Below, one piece after another: positions 10,791 to 21,852 of a DNA stretch of 64,000 nucleotides. The stretch's first letter is position 1. Each line of letters starts with the position of its first letter. A program made the translations under genes and the position numbers. The DNA is from Trichobilharzia szidati (taxonomy: Eukaryota > Platyhelminthes > Trematoda > Strigeidida > Schistosomatidae). The DNA is taken from the NCBI GenBank assembly GCA_944472155.2, contig OX235275.1, forward strand, positions 24,330,436 through 24,394,435, in the 5' to 3' direction. The notes under the pieces were generated by a model that had not been told where the DNA came from, did not search any database, and was given only the letters and a program-made list of their open reading frames with translations.

Positions 10791-13105
10791 GGTAAGATGA
10801 ACTAAACTAAACTAAACTAAATTAGGTAATGCGTACAGCTTCTAGTCTGGAAATCAGGCATTTTGAAAAGTAAAACCAGCGCGATCAGAATTTCTGCGTT
10901 CCACTACACTAACTTTTGAAGGTAGGGTGATATAGTGATTTAAAAATCCTAAGGTTTCATCCGAGTACTATGTAAATCAGTGGATCCCAACCAACCAACC
11001 ACCCACCTCCGCATTATAAATTACGTTTCTCTTCTCAGTTGATGATGTTATTCACCCTTCACGTCGCTGACTTCATATTAACAGTGTAATTAAAAGATAT
11101 TTCGAATCCAAAGATGGCATAATATGCTTAAACACAGCTGATGCATAGACGAATCGCAACAAAAAAGAGAGCTAACGGATGGTTTAAAATAGCTCAAAAA
11201 CAGCAAATCGACCATAAGTTGACGACTATCAGTTTAGTTTTTAGCAACTCCATGAGAATTTTGCATACAAGTGATAAAGAAAGTACCAACTTGTGAGGGA
11301 TAGATGACAGTGACTATTTAAACCCATTGTCAAAAAAAGTATTACTCTAATCTCCGCCTGTAGTAATTATGTCACTTCTATAGTTTGTCAGCAATCCTTC
11401 TCCAAAGATAGAAGGTTCTCTCTAGAGAAGAATACTGAAGACATAAAAGCCTTCTCGTGAGAAACTATCACGAAAACCAGAGCTAGAAAAACAGAAACTC
11501 TCAATAGCAAGGGGGCACTTTGAAAACAACTGCATATTACAACAAAGCTTTAGCTAATAATTTTCAAATGGCATGGGCACTTCGAAGAACTTTCAAATGT
11601 TTAGACGAGTCTATGTTTAAAGTAATCTAACGAAACATAACAGGACTCATCCAGAATACTGTATACATGCGGCTAGTTCTCGCTTTAAGGAGGCACTTAT
11701 CTTGGAAAGAGTACAAACAGTAGACAATTGGTGAGCACTATCTCCCACCTTCCTTATGAGAAGAAGATGGAACATTTTAAACCTCTTCCCATTAACATAC
11801 TGAATGAGGAGAGGTGTCAATTTTGGTATATCACATATATTAAAGGGTAATTTGCGGAGCGACCTTTCTAACTTTTTCTCTCCCTTTAGGATACTTTCGC
11901 TAGGTTAACACAAAAAGGTACTTAGAATGCGAACGAATAAAATCCATGTGGAATTAAGATTTTTCACACAGTGGCTAACAATTGGACCTTGATCATATAA
12001 TATCAGCTCCATTGGTGAACGCTTTCAAAGAGAAATTAGATCTCTAAAAGATAGATATATATATTGCAAGAACTAACACAGCCTACAAGAGCCTATTGTC
12101 CTTTATTATCTGAATCTACTACAATAAACGATCGTGATAAAGAAATGTCGAGTTACAATTAAGATCAGAATTAAGTACCGAAAGGCATACATATAGTGAT
12201 GTTATTGATTATATCAGTATGATCATAGTCAGTGTATAAAAAAATATATATATCCGTGTATGTAGAGCATTCAGCTGACAAGTTCCACCGAAATTTGATG
12301 AATTCATTAAATCCTGCTTTATTAACCTTTATTGCTTGTTTTATATTGAGTCTCTATTATATCAGCATGACAACCGGAATTTTCCAATAAACACGTCTTT
12401 ATGATTTATGAATCAAGTCTACTCTCATTTATCAGGGTGATAGGACCCAGCATAAAATAGTATATCATCCTTTCTCACGAATCGTGTAATTTATCTTGTC
12501 ATGGAGTTACTATGTAGATCTATCATTTCTCACGTATATTGTGATTTAGTGTGTGTGTGTCTTTTGTCTCACCTTGGTCTTTGTCGGATCACCAAGCAAT
12601 CAGAATAGACACTTCCAGCCAATGAGAACAGTACATTCCCACGGTTGTGAGTCGACTTTATTATGGTTAATAAAATGTATAAATACGATGTTTTGTTTCT
12701 CAAACTATATAGTGTAGAACAGCATAATACAGCATCTCACAAACAGAGGCCAGCCAGTCTTTGTCTTTTGATATTTGCGTGGCTCAGTGAATCGGAAGGT
12801 GCAACGGAAAAATTGACGTATTAGCGCGTACCAGTCAAGTTCATTACCGTTATAGGCTAATTAACAGGCACAGACATAAAGTAACAACGGGTCTATTCAG
12901 TTCAGTTCACTTATAACACAGGGCCTTGTTAAAAACTCTTAAATTGAGATCTAGATCAACATTCAAGCCAAAATAACTTGAAGGTAGCAATATTGAACTG
13001 TTTAAAACAGGAAGATAAAGTGGTATCAGAAGCCCAAACTTCCCTCCCGCATTCGGCCTATGAACTCAAAAGTCAGTGTAAGAGTAAAAAGAGAGCACTG
13101 TGACA
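10791..13105. other. Long stretch without recognisable genes
   Basis: Contains a short CTAAA tandem at about 10796-10825 and TA-rich runs near 12050 and 12240. The part from about 12540 to 12850 has a TATA-like 'gtataaatac' near 12679 and looks LTR- or promoter-like, but I found no partner repeat in the window. No exon can be supported. Confidence 0.4.
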
Positions 13106-13109
13106 GAAT

Positions 13110-13215
13110 AATTCCACATTGGATAAGTTTATTCGATATAATACACAGTGATACAGTACTAATAAGTGGGTGGCGTTTCGGGCACAGTTTACTGCTGCCT
13201 ATAATCATGTCACTT
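13110..13215 (-). repeat. PLE family C terminal repeat fragment
   Basis: Resembles the terminal sequence of the PLE at 28035-28140: a degenerate 'ttccacattggataagttt', a 'cacagtgatacagta' block and 'cctataatcatgtca'. It is isolated from any coding remnant. Confidence 0.5.
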
Positions 13216-13350
13216 TGTTCACATGGCTTCATAATTTATTTTATATATCATTCTTTTTCCCTTTCCTTTGTTGTTTGTCGCAATTTTCCATGAATCTGGT
13301 GAAGGCGTTGCATCAAACAGTAACGGAAACATTAATGGGTGAATAACTCA

Positions 13351-14233
13351 TCACCAGAATTTATCGCAAAAATGTATGAAGACTCGTGGGATGATTAAAA
13401 CAAACAAAATATGGAATTCAAAGTCTCTATAGTACATCAAATGAACTGTCGTCAAGATTTGACAGAATAGTTCTAAAATATTTGGGCGCCGAGTGAGAAG
13501 TAGACATTTGTAAAAAATATATTTGTAAAATCTCAACGAGATTGAAATAAGTAATTCCAACGTTTTGTTCGGCAATCTGGTCCGAACTTCTTCAGGGAAA
13601 TTAATCGAAATTAACATAACACAGGTTTATGTATAAAAGGAACATCACTTGTTTTTAAAAACTTTGTCCAGTAGGTCCAATAAAGCAGTTCAATCTTCAG
13701 AAAGAATACAAAGCAATAAGTCCGACAAGGTGCTTCTACTAAACTCGAATCCTAAACACCATAATTTTGAAAATACGTCTAATCATAAAATTCTAGATAC
13801 TAACAGTTTGAACAGACATGAAGGCGTGATGTTAGCTGATGCATAGGAAATCCTTATTAATAAATAAAAAATGGATATGTATCACTAATTATTAATACTT
13901 GGTCAAAATTCTCGACTGTCCATATCTTCTTATGGAGACGTTAAGAAATGTTTTACAACGGTTTACCCCACACACTCTGTTTAAAGTGCTTAACAAAGGT
14001 AGACCAATATTTGTAAGTTCGAGGTCAAATTTTGATCACAGCTCATAAAATTTTGTTTATTATACTTGTTGATGCTTATTGAATGACTCATGATTGGACA
14101 AATTTTTAAAAACAAGTGATGTTCCTTTTATATATAAAACCTCTGTTATGTTAATTTCGATTAATTTCCCTGAAGAAGTTCGGACCAGATTGCGGGACAG
14201 AGGAAACGTTGGAATTACTCATTTTAATCTCGC
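13351..14233. mobile_element. Penelope-like element (family D) with inverted terminal repeats
   Basis: The block at about 13430-13650 is repeated in inverted orientation at about 14030-14233; both include 'agaagttcggaccag' or its complement. Between them is the plus-strand 3' coding end (LDTNSLNRHEGVMLADA, compare LNRCEGVILADA in the PLE at 46003-46248). A related copy at 58745-59579 has the opposite overall order, so this element marks the outer end of the large inverted repeat. It carries mutated hammerhead motifs, with G12 changed in the 13550-13600 copy. The right end runs into the N gap. Confidence 0.65.
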
Positions 14234-14733
14234 NNNNNNNNNNNNNNNNNNNNNNNNNNNNNNNNNNNNNNNNNNNNNNNNNNNNNNNNNNNNNNNNNNN
14301 NNNNNNNNNNNNNNNNNNNNNNNNNNNNNNNNNNNNNNNNNNNNNNNNNNNNNNNNNNNNNNNNNNNNNNNNNNNNNNNNNNNNNNNNNNNNNNNNNNNN
14401 NNNNNNNNNNNNNNNNNNNNNNNNNNNNNNNNNNNNNNNNNNNNNNNNNNNNNNNNNNNNNNNNNNNNNNNNNNNNNNNNNNNNNNNNNNNNNNNNNNNN
14501 NNNNNNNNNNNNNNNNNNNNNNNNNNNNNNNNNNNNNNNNNNNNNNNNNNNNNNNNNNNNNNNNNNNNNNNNNNNNNNNNNNNNNNNNNNNNNNNNNNNN
14601 NNNNNNNNNNNNNNNNNNNNNNNNNNNNNNNNNNNNNNNNNNNNNNNNNNNNNNNNNNNNNNNNNNNNNNNNNNNNNNNNNNNNNNNNNNNNNNNNNNNN
14701 NNNNNNNNNNNNNNNNNNNNNNNNNNNNNNNNN
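14234..14733. other. Assembly gap (500 N)
   Basis: Exactly 500 undetermined bases, a common scaffolding default. The flanks are PLE family D on the left and an RTE family B 3' end on the right. Confidence 0.98.
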
Positions 14734-14850
14734 AATGTGGGCAAACGTGGAGCCAACGTTTGAAAACGTTGGCAGAGAACCGAACGCAATGACGACGTGC
14801 GGCTGAAGTCCCATCTTCCTGTAGGAACTAAAGGAAATAAAATAATAATA
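14734..14850 (+). mobile_element. RTE-like element (family B), 3' end
   Basis: Matches in inverted orientation the 3' end at 56870-56990: CGQTWSQ-like and AENRTQ-like residues, then an A+T simple repeat ('aataataataat'). The rest is lost in the gap. Confidence 0.7.
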
Positions 14851-14984
14851 ATAATTTACAGTGATAATGTGTAGATTTGTTATTTGATGATCAGGACATG
14901 ATCCAGCTGGTTCCGGGTGGTCGGGGGGGGGTAGAGCGGACGAAGTTCTCGATAGAACAGCGCTTCTTTATTTCTCACATTCCC

Positions 14985-15200
14985 AGTGTGACATGGAGCT
15001 TCAATCTGCAAAGTTTCTGTGTAACCGTGCTGCTGTTTGTTACTTTTCTGTTTTACACACGGTGAATGTGCTATCCTCACACAAGCCTGTTCATCTCTCC
15101 TTCGCCAAGCTTATTACATGGGCTAGTGAACTAGCCGAGGTTTATGAGTTCCTCGGTCTCGGGAGTCGAACCTCTTGATATGTAGTCAGATGATATCTGC
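14985..15200 (-). repeat. tRNA-derived SINE
   Basis: Minus-strand SINE whose tRNA-like end contains 'gaggttcgactcccg'-type B-box (complement at 15160-15175) and whose tail ends near 14990. The right-arm copy is 56500-56735. From 15200 to 15620 the sequence is shared with 56090-56480 but has no identifiable coding content. Confidence 0.6.
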
Positions 15201-15619
15201 TTTTTTTGGCTAATCTGATATAGTTTGCTATGTGTGTGTCCATTGATGATCGTTAGTCAGTAATGATTCACAATCTATCTTGTCTGTCTACCAATGACAT
15301 AACAAACAATGAATGACCTCTGTCACATGACATAGCAAGCAGCCAATCAGAATCCAGTTGGCAGTAAGAAAAACTACTACTTTATTTATCTTCTTATTGA
15401 TTCATATATGTTGAAACAATTAGATCCTTTTTGATAAATTTTAACTAAGGCATTTAGAAGACAAACTTCGCGAGATGATGTCGTCATTTCGTACTTTCTT
15501 TTTACAACCGCTTTACAACTAGCCATGGTTAACAATAATAATAAAATAAAATGCATGACAATTACTCAGTTATATAAAAAAAACCAAAAGTACATTCTAC
15601 TAATGACTAATCATCACAA

Positions 15620-16774
15620 TTAAATAGGTCAAGGAGTCAGTCAGTCTATGGTAAGCGAAGGTTGAAGTCTGTTCTTTGTTGTACACATAGTTTAGGCTGT
15701 ATGTGATTAATCCAAAGTGCTTCCATCACCTTCAATAACCATCCTTGAATTAGAGTTATGTGAAATAATTGTGAAGCCGTTATTAATTGATATTGATTTG
15801 GTGACCTGAAATTATTAAGTGCTTTGAAATGGATGATACTGGTTTTTTTATGTTTTAATAACCATTTTGGAACATGTTCTGTTCGACCACGACATCGTAG
15901 GTACAGGGATCGAAAATGCTCAGCATGTGAGGGAAAGAGATGCGGCGTAGAATGTGCACTTGATGGCTGACCGAAGTCTTTGAGCTAGCTGTCAACTGCA
16001 TCATCTGGTCACCCTTGAATGTTAGGTTAATAAAGATGGCTTTCTTTACTACAGAAGCTGTCTTTTCTAGATGTGATCTATCCTTGCTGTGACAACTGAT
16101 AACGTTTTCTGGATAACCATTAGCTAATAAGACAATGTATATGTCGAAGCTCATCCATCATTGTGTCACTTGTGCATATTTTTCAGACCCTTGAGAACAA
16201 ACATTTCATTAGGGAACGTTTATACTGGTAAAATGAAGATATTGTCGACTCCATGTCTGTTTACGAAATATGAATGGCTGAATCGTACCATCATATCTCC
16301 TATTCATAGTAATATCGAGGAAACCGAGTTTGTTATTCAGTTCGCGTTCGGAAGTCACTCGAATATTTGGATGAATATGATTAAATAGGGTAATAAAGTT
16401 TTCAATAGATTTACTATCATTACCAATAATGAGAGTATCATCCGTATAGCGTTTGTGTAGCATAAATTTTCCTGGCATACCTTGTATTTGTTTCTCCAAT
16501 TTCAACATGAATATGTTCGCTAAGTGGGGCCCAAAAGGGCTCCCCATCGCGCGACACTATCGATTTGTTTGTATGTCTTTTCTTGGAAGGTGAGTCTAAT
16601 ATTTTCTATACATATTGAGATGATGTCTCGAATGTAGTTGACAAGAATAGTTAAGTTTATCCCGTTGTTTGTGATGTAATCGCAAATGAAATCAACAGTT
16701 TCATGAAGAGGAACATTGGTGAATAAAGATTCTGTGTCGATTGAGCACATAACCTTTTCATCATTAATGTTCAA
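15620..16774 (-). mobile_element. Penelope-like element 1, RT to 3' UTR, broken
   Basis: The minus strand encodes VMCSIDTESLFTNVPLHETV (motif A, with the key Asp), then GSPFGPHLANIF (motif B). RYTDDTLIIG follows, where the catalytic box is TDD rather than the usual VDD. The C-terminal linker (LANGYPENVI) is at 15855-16154. Frames change between these blocks near 16540 and 16200. The element is cut at 16774 by a CR1/Jockey-like insertion. The right-arm relative is 54690-56090. Confidence 0.8.
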
Positions 16775-17340
16775 AGTGTCTGCCTTAACTTCCTAACGTA
16801 GAACGTTAAGCAAAACATCTTTCTAGTCACTAGCAAGATGTGAGAGGACCAGGAAAGATCGGAGGAAATACTCAGTCCAAGGTACTTGACATTAGATGTA
16901 GTTTCAACCTCTATGCCGTCAATGATAGTGGGACCATGTGAGCTAGCTAGTTGTTGTAGGTCACTTTTTCGTCTGAAAGTGAAATTTACTACCTGACATT
17001 TAGACGGATTCAGCTTAAGACCGTTTGAAGAGGACCACTGACTAATTTCCGAGAGAAAGTTATTTAATATGGAACAGTCTGACTGAGAGTTGACAGGCAT
17101 GGAGACAGAGAGGTCATCAGCATACTTGACAAAAGTGGCTACATCAGAATAGAGCAAGTCATGTAAGAAAAAAGAAAACAGAAAAGGAGAAAGAACAGCA
17201 CCTTGATAACACCAGCTAAAGTAAGTGAGGTAGTGGAGGACTTTCCATTGTAGTCAGTGTACTGCTTCCTATCAGAAAAGTAGGAATACAACCACTTATT
17301 TATCCAGCTCTCACTCTGTGTTGCAGCAAGCTTGTGTGAT
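16771..17340 (-). mobile_element. CR1/Jockey-like non-LTR retrotransposon fragment
   Basis: A minus-strand frame (16771-17157) reads FVKYADDLSVSMP, the catalytic YADD box. SNGLKLNPSKCQVVNF and NVKYLGLSISSDLSW follow, a series typical of CR1/Jockey reverse transcriptases and unlike the RTE families nearby. Upstream, after a frameshift near 17180, residues like YNGKSS precede a GAVLSPFLF-type block that is clearest in the sister copy at 50466-50928. It is inserted in PLE 1 and absent from the right arm at that site. Confidence 0.75.
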
Positions 17341-17940
17341 AGTTAATTTTCCTTCGTCAATGTGTGGGTCTTCTAAGTTTACTCTTCGCGTCAGGGGAAT
17401 TTAACAAATACTAAACAATACCAGTCGTTCTGTCATCGTCCGTTGTATCTTATTAAGAAAGCAATATTCAGCGAAGAGACTCTTTTCAACAAATTTAATA
17501 TCAAGCTGTATAGTCGTATACATATATATGGCTTTTAAGAAATTATATCCGGTGAAGGAATTAGATCAGAGGTGTGAATACTTGGAATAATAATAGTGTG
17601 AAATGTGATTAAAATATTTGTGATTATAATCATAGTGAAGTGTCAAGTAGCAAAACAATCAATGTCATATATAGAATAATACATAAGGTGTATAAATGTT
17701 GGTGGGAAGGGGTGTATAATTATAGGATTAGTAGGCGAATATAAAATGTTGCATAACATGGTGTGAAATTTGATACCATAGAATTCGATATTGTAAAAAT
17801 TAAAAATAAAAATTAATAATTTTGGGTTTAGAATGATAATTGGGACAAGCAGAAACAATTCAGAGTGAGAATAGTGACAATAATAATAATACTCCTAGCA
17901 ATAAAGCAAAGGTACATAGAATAACTAAATAAACAATAAA
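17341..17940. other. A+T-rich stretch, nothing recognised
   Basis: No coding motif, SINE head or repeat partner was found in this left-arm-only segment. Confidence 0.4.
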
Positions 17941-18500
17941 TATAAATAAACATCTATCCCTCTATGGCCAAGGCAGAAGTCGGGATTGTACATACTTCTT
18001 TTGCACACAAAAGTCTGGCTTAAATTCATGAATTGCCAATGCCTCCGTTGTCTTTAGAAGTCTGTAAGGAAGAAAACGCGGCTGGCAAGTTAGCATGGAT
18101 TCGGTAGGTGGTCTTAAAATCATGGTCAGGGTTGACAGAGTGACAGAAGTCGATCAAGTGTTCTAGAATAGAGCTTCGCACACACTTCCTTTCTCCCTTG
18201 TAAAACTATACTGGAATATGTTCTCGTATCCATCCGTGGAAAGCATCCTCTGGCTACAGCCAATGCATCTTGCTCCACAAGAGCAGGTGAACTGATAGAT
18301 GCACTTGAAGGCGACCAGACGGGAGAGCTTATCTTTTACAGCGATGCAGAACAACTTGTGGCTGGTGAACGTCATTTGTAATTTTGCTGCAAACAACGTC
18401 TTACACTGATTGGTTTAGAGAGACGATTTTTGAGCATATCTGTGATGCTTGATCATCTTTGAATTCCAAGTTTATGAATAAGGTTTTCTTTGGAATTGAG
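17941..18500 (-). mobile_element. Penelope-like element, GIY-YIG end
   Basis: Minus-strand residues CIYQFTCSCGARCIGCSQR (18163-18396) are a GIY-YIG core in which the second motif is changed (RCIG for the usual YIG). The far C-terminus, EFKPDFCVQKKYVQS-like, lies near 17990-18060. Broken in frame. Confidence 0.7.
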
Positions 18501-18639
18501 TTGGTGACCAGTTTAGACTGCTTATCTTATTATGCTTATCTCATTAGTAATATTTTATACTCGGTCAGTCCATAACAAACCTAAATCTCCTGCATGTTTG
18601 GCGAGTGTTCTGCTACCACTGAATACTACCGATGCATTG

Positions 18640-18930
18640 ATGACTTTAATGATTTTTATTATTATTATTGATTAAAGAAGATGCCCGGTAAAAGTTTTAA
18701 AAGACAGCTGATTAGTAGTCAACAAACAATATTCACACTTTCGATAACTTTCTCTTCTTCTTCTTCAAGTTCTACAGTTATATACATCTATACTAGTTGA
18801 ATAATTATTGTTATCATTAGCAACATTAATGTTTCATGAGCTGACATCGGTTAAAGAACCACTGGAAAACCTGCAGGGAGTACTGGACATCTGTTTCGTC
18901 CTAGTGTGGGACTCTGCTTCAGCATGCCGC
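18640..18930 (-). repeat. PLE pseudo-LTR plus hammerhead SINE fragment
   Basis: 18700-18800 resembles the PLE terminal repeat also seen at 27600-27690 and 47790-47870 ('tctacagttatata'). 18838-18925 is the 3' part of the hammerhead SINE on the minus strand with a damaged core. No tRNA-like head is present. Confidence 0.55.
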
Positions 18931-20830
18931 TAGCTTTGTGACCGGTTTGCACCAGACGGTCTGATATCGAGCTGTTAATAGTTTTAACCACACCTTTACT
19001 TAGCCATAGTGGGATATGTTCTCGAGCACGAAAAATCAATTTCCTATAGCAACGGCCAATATAACTCGCTTCACAAGCGCAGTTGAATTGATAGATACAA
19101 TTTGAAGTGGCTAGTCTAGTCTAGGTACTTCATCTTTCAGTCGAGGTAGCACCATCGGTTGTGTAGAGAATAATACCTGTAGTTGGCCAGCATTAAAAGT
19201 TCTTTGAACTGATTTTCTTAATTTCTTCGTAATTATCTCACTTGGTATATCGCCCATGAATTGTAGTCGTATATATGAAGGCTTCTTGCTTACAGACAGT
19301 GAGTAGTCCTTTTCCGCTTTCTTTGTCATGTGTTTCTTGATAAATTTGTCGGGACAGCCATTTTCGATCAAAGTATCATATACAATGCTTAATTCATCTT
19401 CAATTACTTCCTCTGAGCATATAGCTTTAACTCTGTGGATGAGGGTCTTTACTAAATTTCTTTTGTACTTGGGAGGAACGAGGCTGTGAAAATTTGTATA
19501 TTTTCTTGTCCAAGTACTTTTCCTATGCAAATTTTTTTTATGCTACCATTCGGTTTTCTTGTAAGAGGGGGGGGACATCCAGGAGGGCAATGCTGTCTTG
19601 GGATTCCTCTTCGCATGTGAATTCCATAGCCGAATGTACTTCATTGAATTCAGTAATTATTGTACTACTATCGGAACCATTATCACAAGGAATAAAGGTA
19701 TCATCCATATATCGGCAATAAAATGAGAGCTTACTGATAAGGTTGTTCAGAGGTCCATTTTCTAGCTTACTTAGAAAGAAATCAGCCAGAATGGGAGCTA
19801 ATGGGGAACCCCGTCCACGTACCTGTAAAGCGTGCCGTCAAATTTGAAGTTTACATTCATGGTACATCTTAATATCAATTCTTTTAGGATTTCAATATGG
19901 ATTCCAATGTTTATCGACTGCTTGTCCACATGTTCACATATATAATTTACTGTTTCTGTTAGAGGTACATTTGTGAATAACGATGTTGTGTTCAGAGATA
20001 TCATGGTTTTGTCCTTGATATTAATATCTTTTATTTTGTCTACGAATTCAAATACATCTTTGACGCTATATTTCATTATCTTCTCATGCAAAGGTTTGAG
20101 AATATTTACTAACCATCTATCTAGATTGTTGGTATTAGATGGTTGGAGGCAATCGGCAGGAAGCCTTGGACCTAGGTTTCGTGCTAGTTGGCACTCATCA
20201 GCAAGGCGTATCTGCAACCTTGAAGGAACTGATGTCCCTTCTGAGATTCGAACCCGCGTCGCCCAGTGCTGCAGTCAGAGACGTTACCACTGAGCTATTC
20301 AGGCTCGCGACTGACCTCCTGTAGGACTGTATTGGATATTTTTGATTGCACACTAGTCAGTAACTAGCGTAATACGTCTAGTCCTATCTTCGGTGCAGAC
20401 TGAATTCTATCAGTCATGTTTGCAATGTGCCGATTGCCTCCAACCATCTAATACCAACAATCCACAGTGCACCGTAATGGCGAGCCACCTAGCATGGTGG
20501 CCACATTGCAAACATGACTGATAGAATTCAGTCTGCACCGAAGATAGGACTAGACACATTACACTAGTTACTGACTAGTGTGCAATAAAAAAAAACATCT
20601 ATCTAGAGCATGGTAGAGCGAATTTTGCATATCAAGTATTGGTCTTAACGGTACCCCTGGTTTATGCACTTTAGGTAGGCCATACCATCTTGGCGTATAC
20701 GTGCCCGTTGGTCTGATTTCTTCATATAAACTGGTCACAGAGCCAGCGTAGAAGAATCCTTCTCTATAATATATCGGGTGCCTAATATAAATTGCCAAAA
20801 TCATCATCGAAGCACCGCATGCTGCAAACA
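18931..20830 (-). mobile_element. Penelope-like element 2, RT and linker, interrupted
   Basis: Blocks in order on the minus strand: YGLPKVHKPGVPLRPILD (near 20690), motif A MISLNTTSLFTNVPLTETV (near 19980; the usual SFDV-type Asp is replaced by LN), LYRYVDGV (near 19815), then the linker NGCPDKFIKKHM (near 19360). DKLRKSVQRTFNAG-type sequence lies near 19200. The GIY-YIG part is nearly gone at 18931-19110. A 471 bp fold-back retroposon (20125-20595) splits it. Confidence 0.8.
20125..20595 (+). mobile_element. Fold-back retroposon with tRNA-like core
   Basis: Bounded by an 11 bp duplication of CATCTATCTAG (20114-20124 and 20596-20606) and ending in an A-rich tail, so it was retroposed in the plus orientation. 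Inside are two nested inverted repeats. About 85 bp at 20350-20437 is the complement of 20495-20585, and 'ggttggaggcaatcgg' near 20140 pairs with its complement near 20437. A tRNA-like segment lies on the minus strand near 20235-20300 (B-box-like 'gcgggttcgaatct'). A second copy is at 35826-36260. The right arm has the empty site at 54822-54832. Confidence 0.75.
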
Positions 20831-21180
20831 GCAGAGGCTATTGCAATTCGCCTCAAACAACCAGTGCTCTGTGTTGAAAAGAAACAAGTCCAGCCCCTAC
20901 TACTGCCCTGACTGGCCTTCAGTAGAGACTATAGACTCATGAATTTATACTATTACCTTTCCTAATTCTCCTGACATTCAGCTTTATTATTTTATGTTGA
21001 TGCTATTCAGCTGTAATTTATCAATATTATTGATTTGATGTTATTTAAACGACATTAATGTCGTTCATAACACTAATTCATTCATTCACTATAATGTGTA
21101 TATATAACTGTAGAGCCTGATGAAGAAGAGGTTATCGAAAAGCGTATTCTTTGTTCCGTATCCATTCTTTTGAAAATTAA
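20815..21180 (+). mobile_element. PLE 3' coding end and terminal repeat
   Basis: Plus-strand residues AIAIRLKQPVLCVEKKQVQP match the extreme C-terminus of PLE proteins. They are followed by a terminal repeat with a degenerate hammerhead-like 'cctgatgaagaagagg' at about 21118. It abuts PLE 2, which runs the opposite way, giving the inverted PLE layout. The right-arm counterpart is 54291-54680. Confidence 0.6.
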
Positions 21181-21189
21181 TATGGATTT

Positions 21190-21842
21190 CTAGTATATAA
21201 AGGTCATTACTCTCCTATTTACTTGTTTGTTTCCCTCCCCTCTAGGATCAATACATATTCCTTCATGAATATTTTGCCTACATTTTAAATAAAGAGGAAT
21301 CCCAATTGAAACACAATTGAAAAGTTAATCCCATGGTCTGAACAGCAGTCAAACCGCAGCAACAACAACGCCAACAAAAGAAACATGTTTCACAGTGTAT
21401 ACACTGTAATTTGAACTGTTTGTGTCTACCGTGTAGTGTATTTTCGTAGAATATTTCATTCTAACATTGGCAATACACTGTTGAATCCAACATTGTCTAA
21501 TATTCGATAAACCTGGTATATTTCATTTATATAAACTAACTATATGTAAATATCTACACACACATATATTCGTTTCACAGTTAACCTCAACAATGAGGAA
21601 GAATTTGGAAGTATGGTAATTACAATACTTGAAGTTGTATTATATCACACGCACACACACGCAAGCACGGACGCACACATGCCTCCCTACATACAGACGC
21701 ACACAAGCAGACAAAGTTTTCTTATTTCTTTATGACTTACGATTGTGATGTCATCACTCATCTAAGTATAATGGGAAAAAATATAGAGATCCAATACTTG
21801 GCATAATCAACTTTTCATTATTGTTCCTTAATTCATTTTTAT
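21190..21842. other. Arm sequence without recognised elements
   Basis: Conserved with 53652-54290 in inverted orientation, including CA-rich microsatellite runs near 21645-21715. No exon or repeat family is recognised. Confidence 0.5.
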
Positions 21843-21852
21843 TGTTTGTAAT

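Noticed and set aside
10796..10825. Short CTAAA tandem as a telomere-like or CRISPR repeat
   Set aside because: Only a few units with no spacers; a simple microsatellite.
12540..12850. LTR or promoter with TATA-like box
   Set aside because: Suggestive composition, but there is no second copy, target-site duplication or primer-binding site in the window.
14094..14792. Long frames spanning the N gaps (also 39331-40160)
   Set aside because: They consist mostly of undetermined bases and are artefacts of translating N.
16771..17157. CR1-like frame as part of the neighbouring PLE
   Set aside because: YADD with KLNPSKC and YLGLSIS blocks belongs to a CR1/Jockey-type RT, whereas the PLE blocks are of another type. 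It is an insertion.
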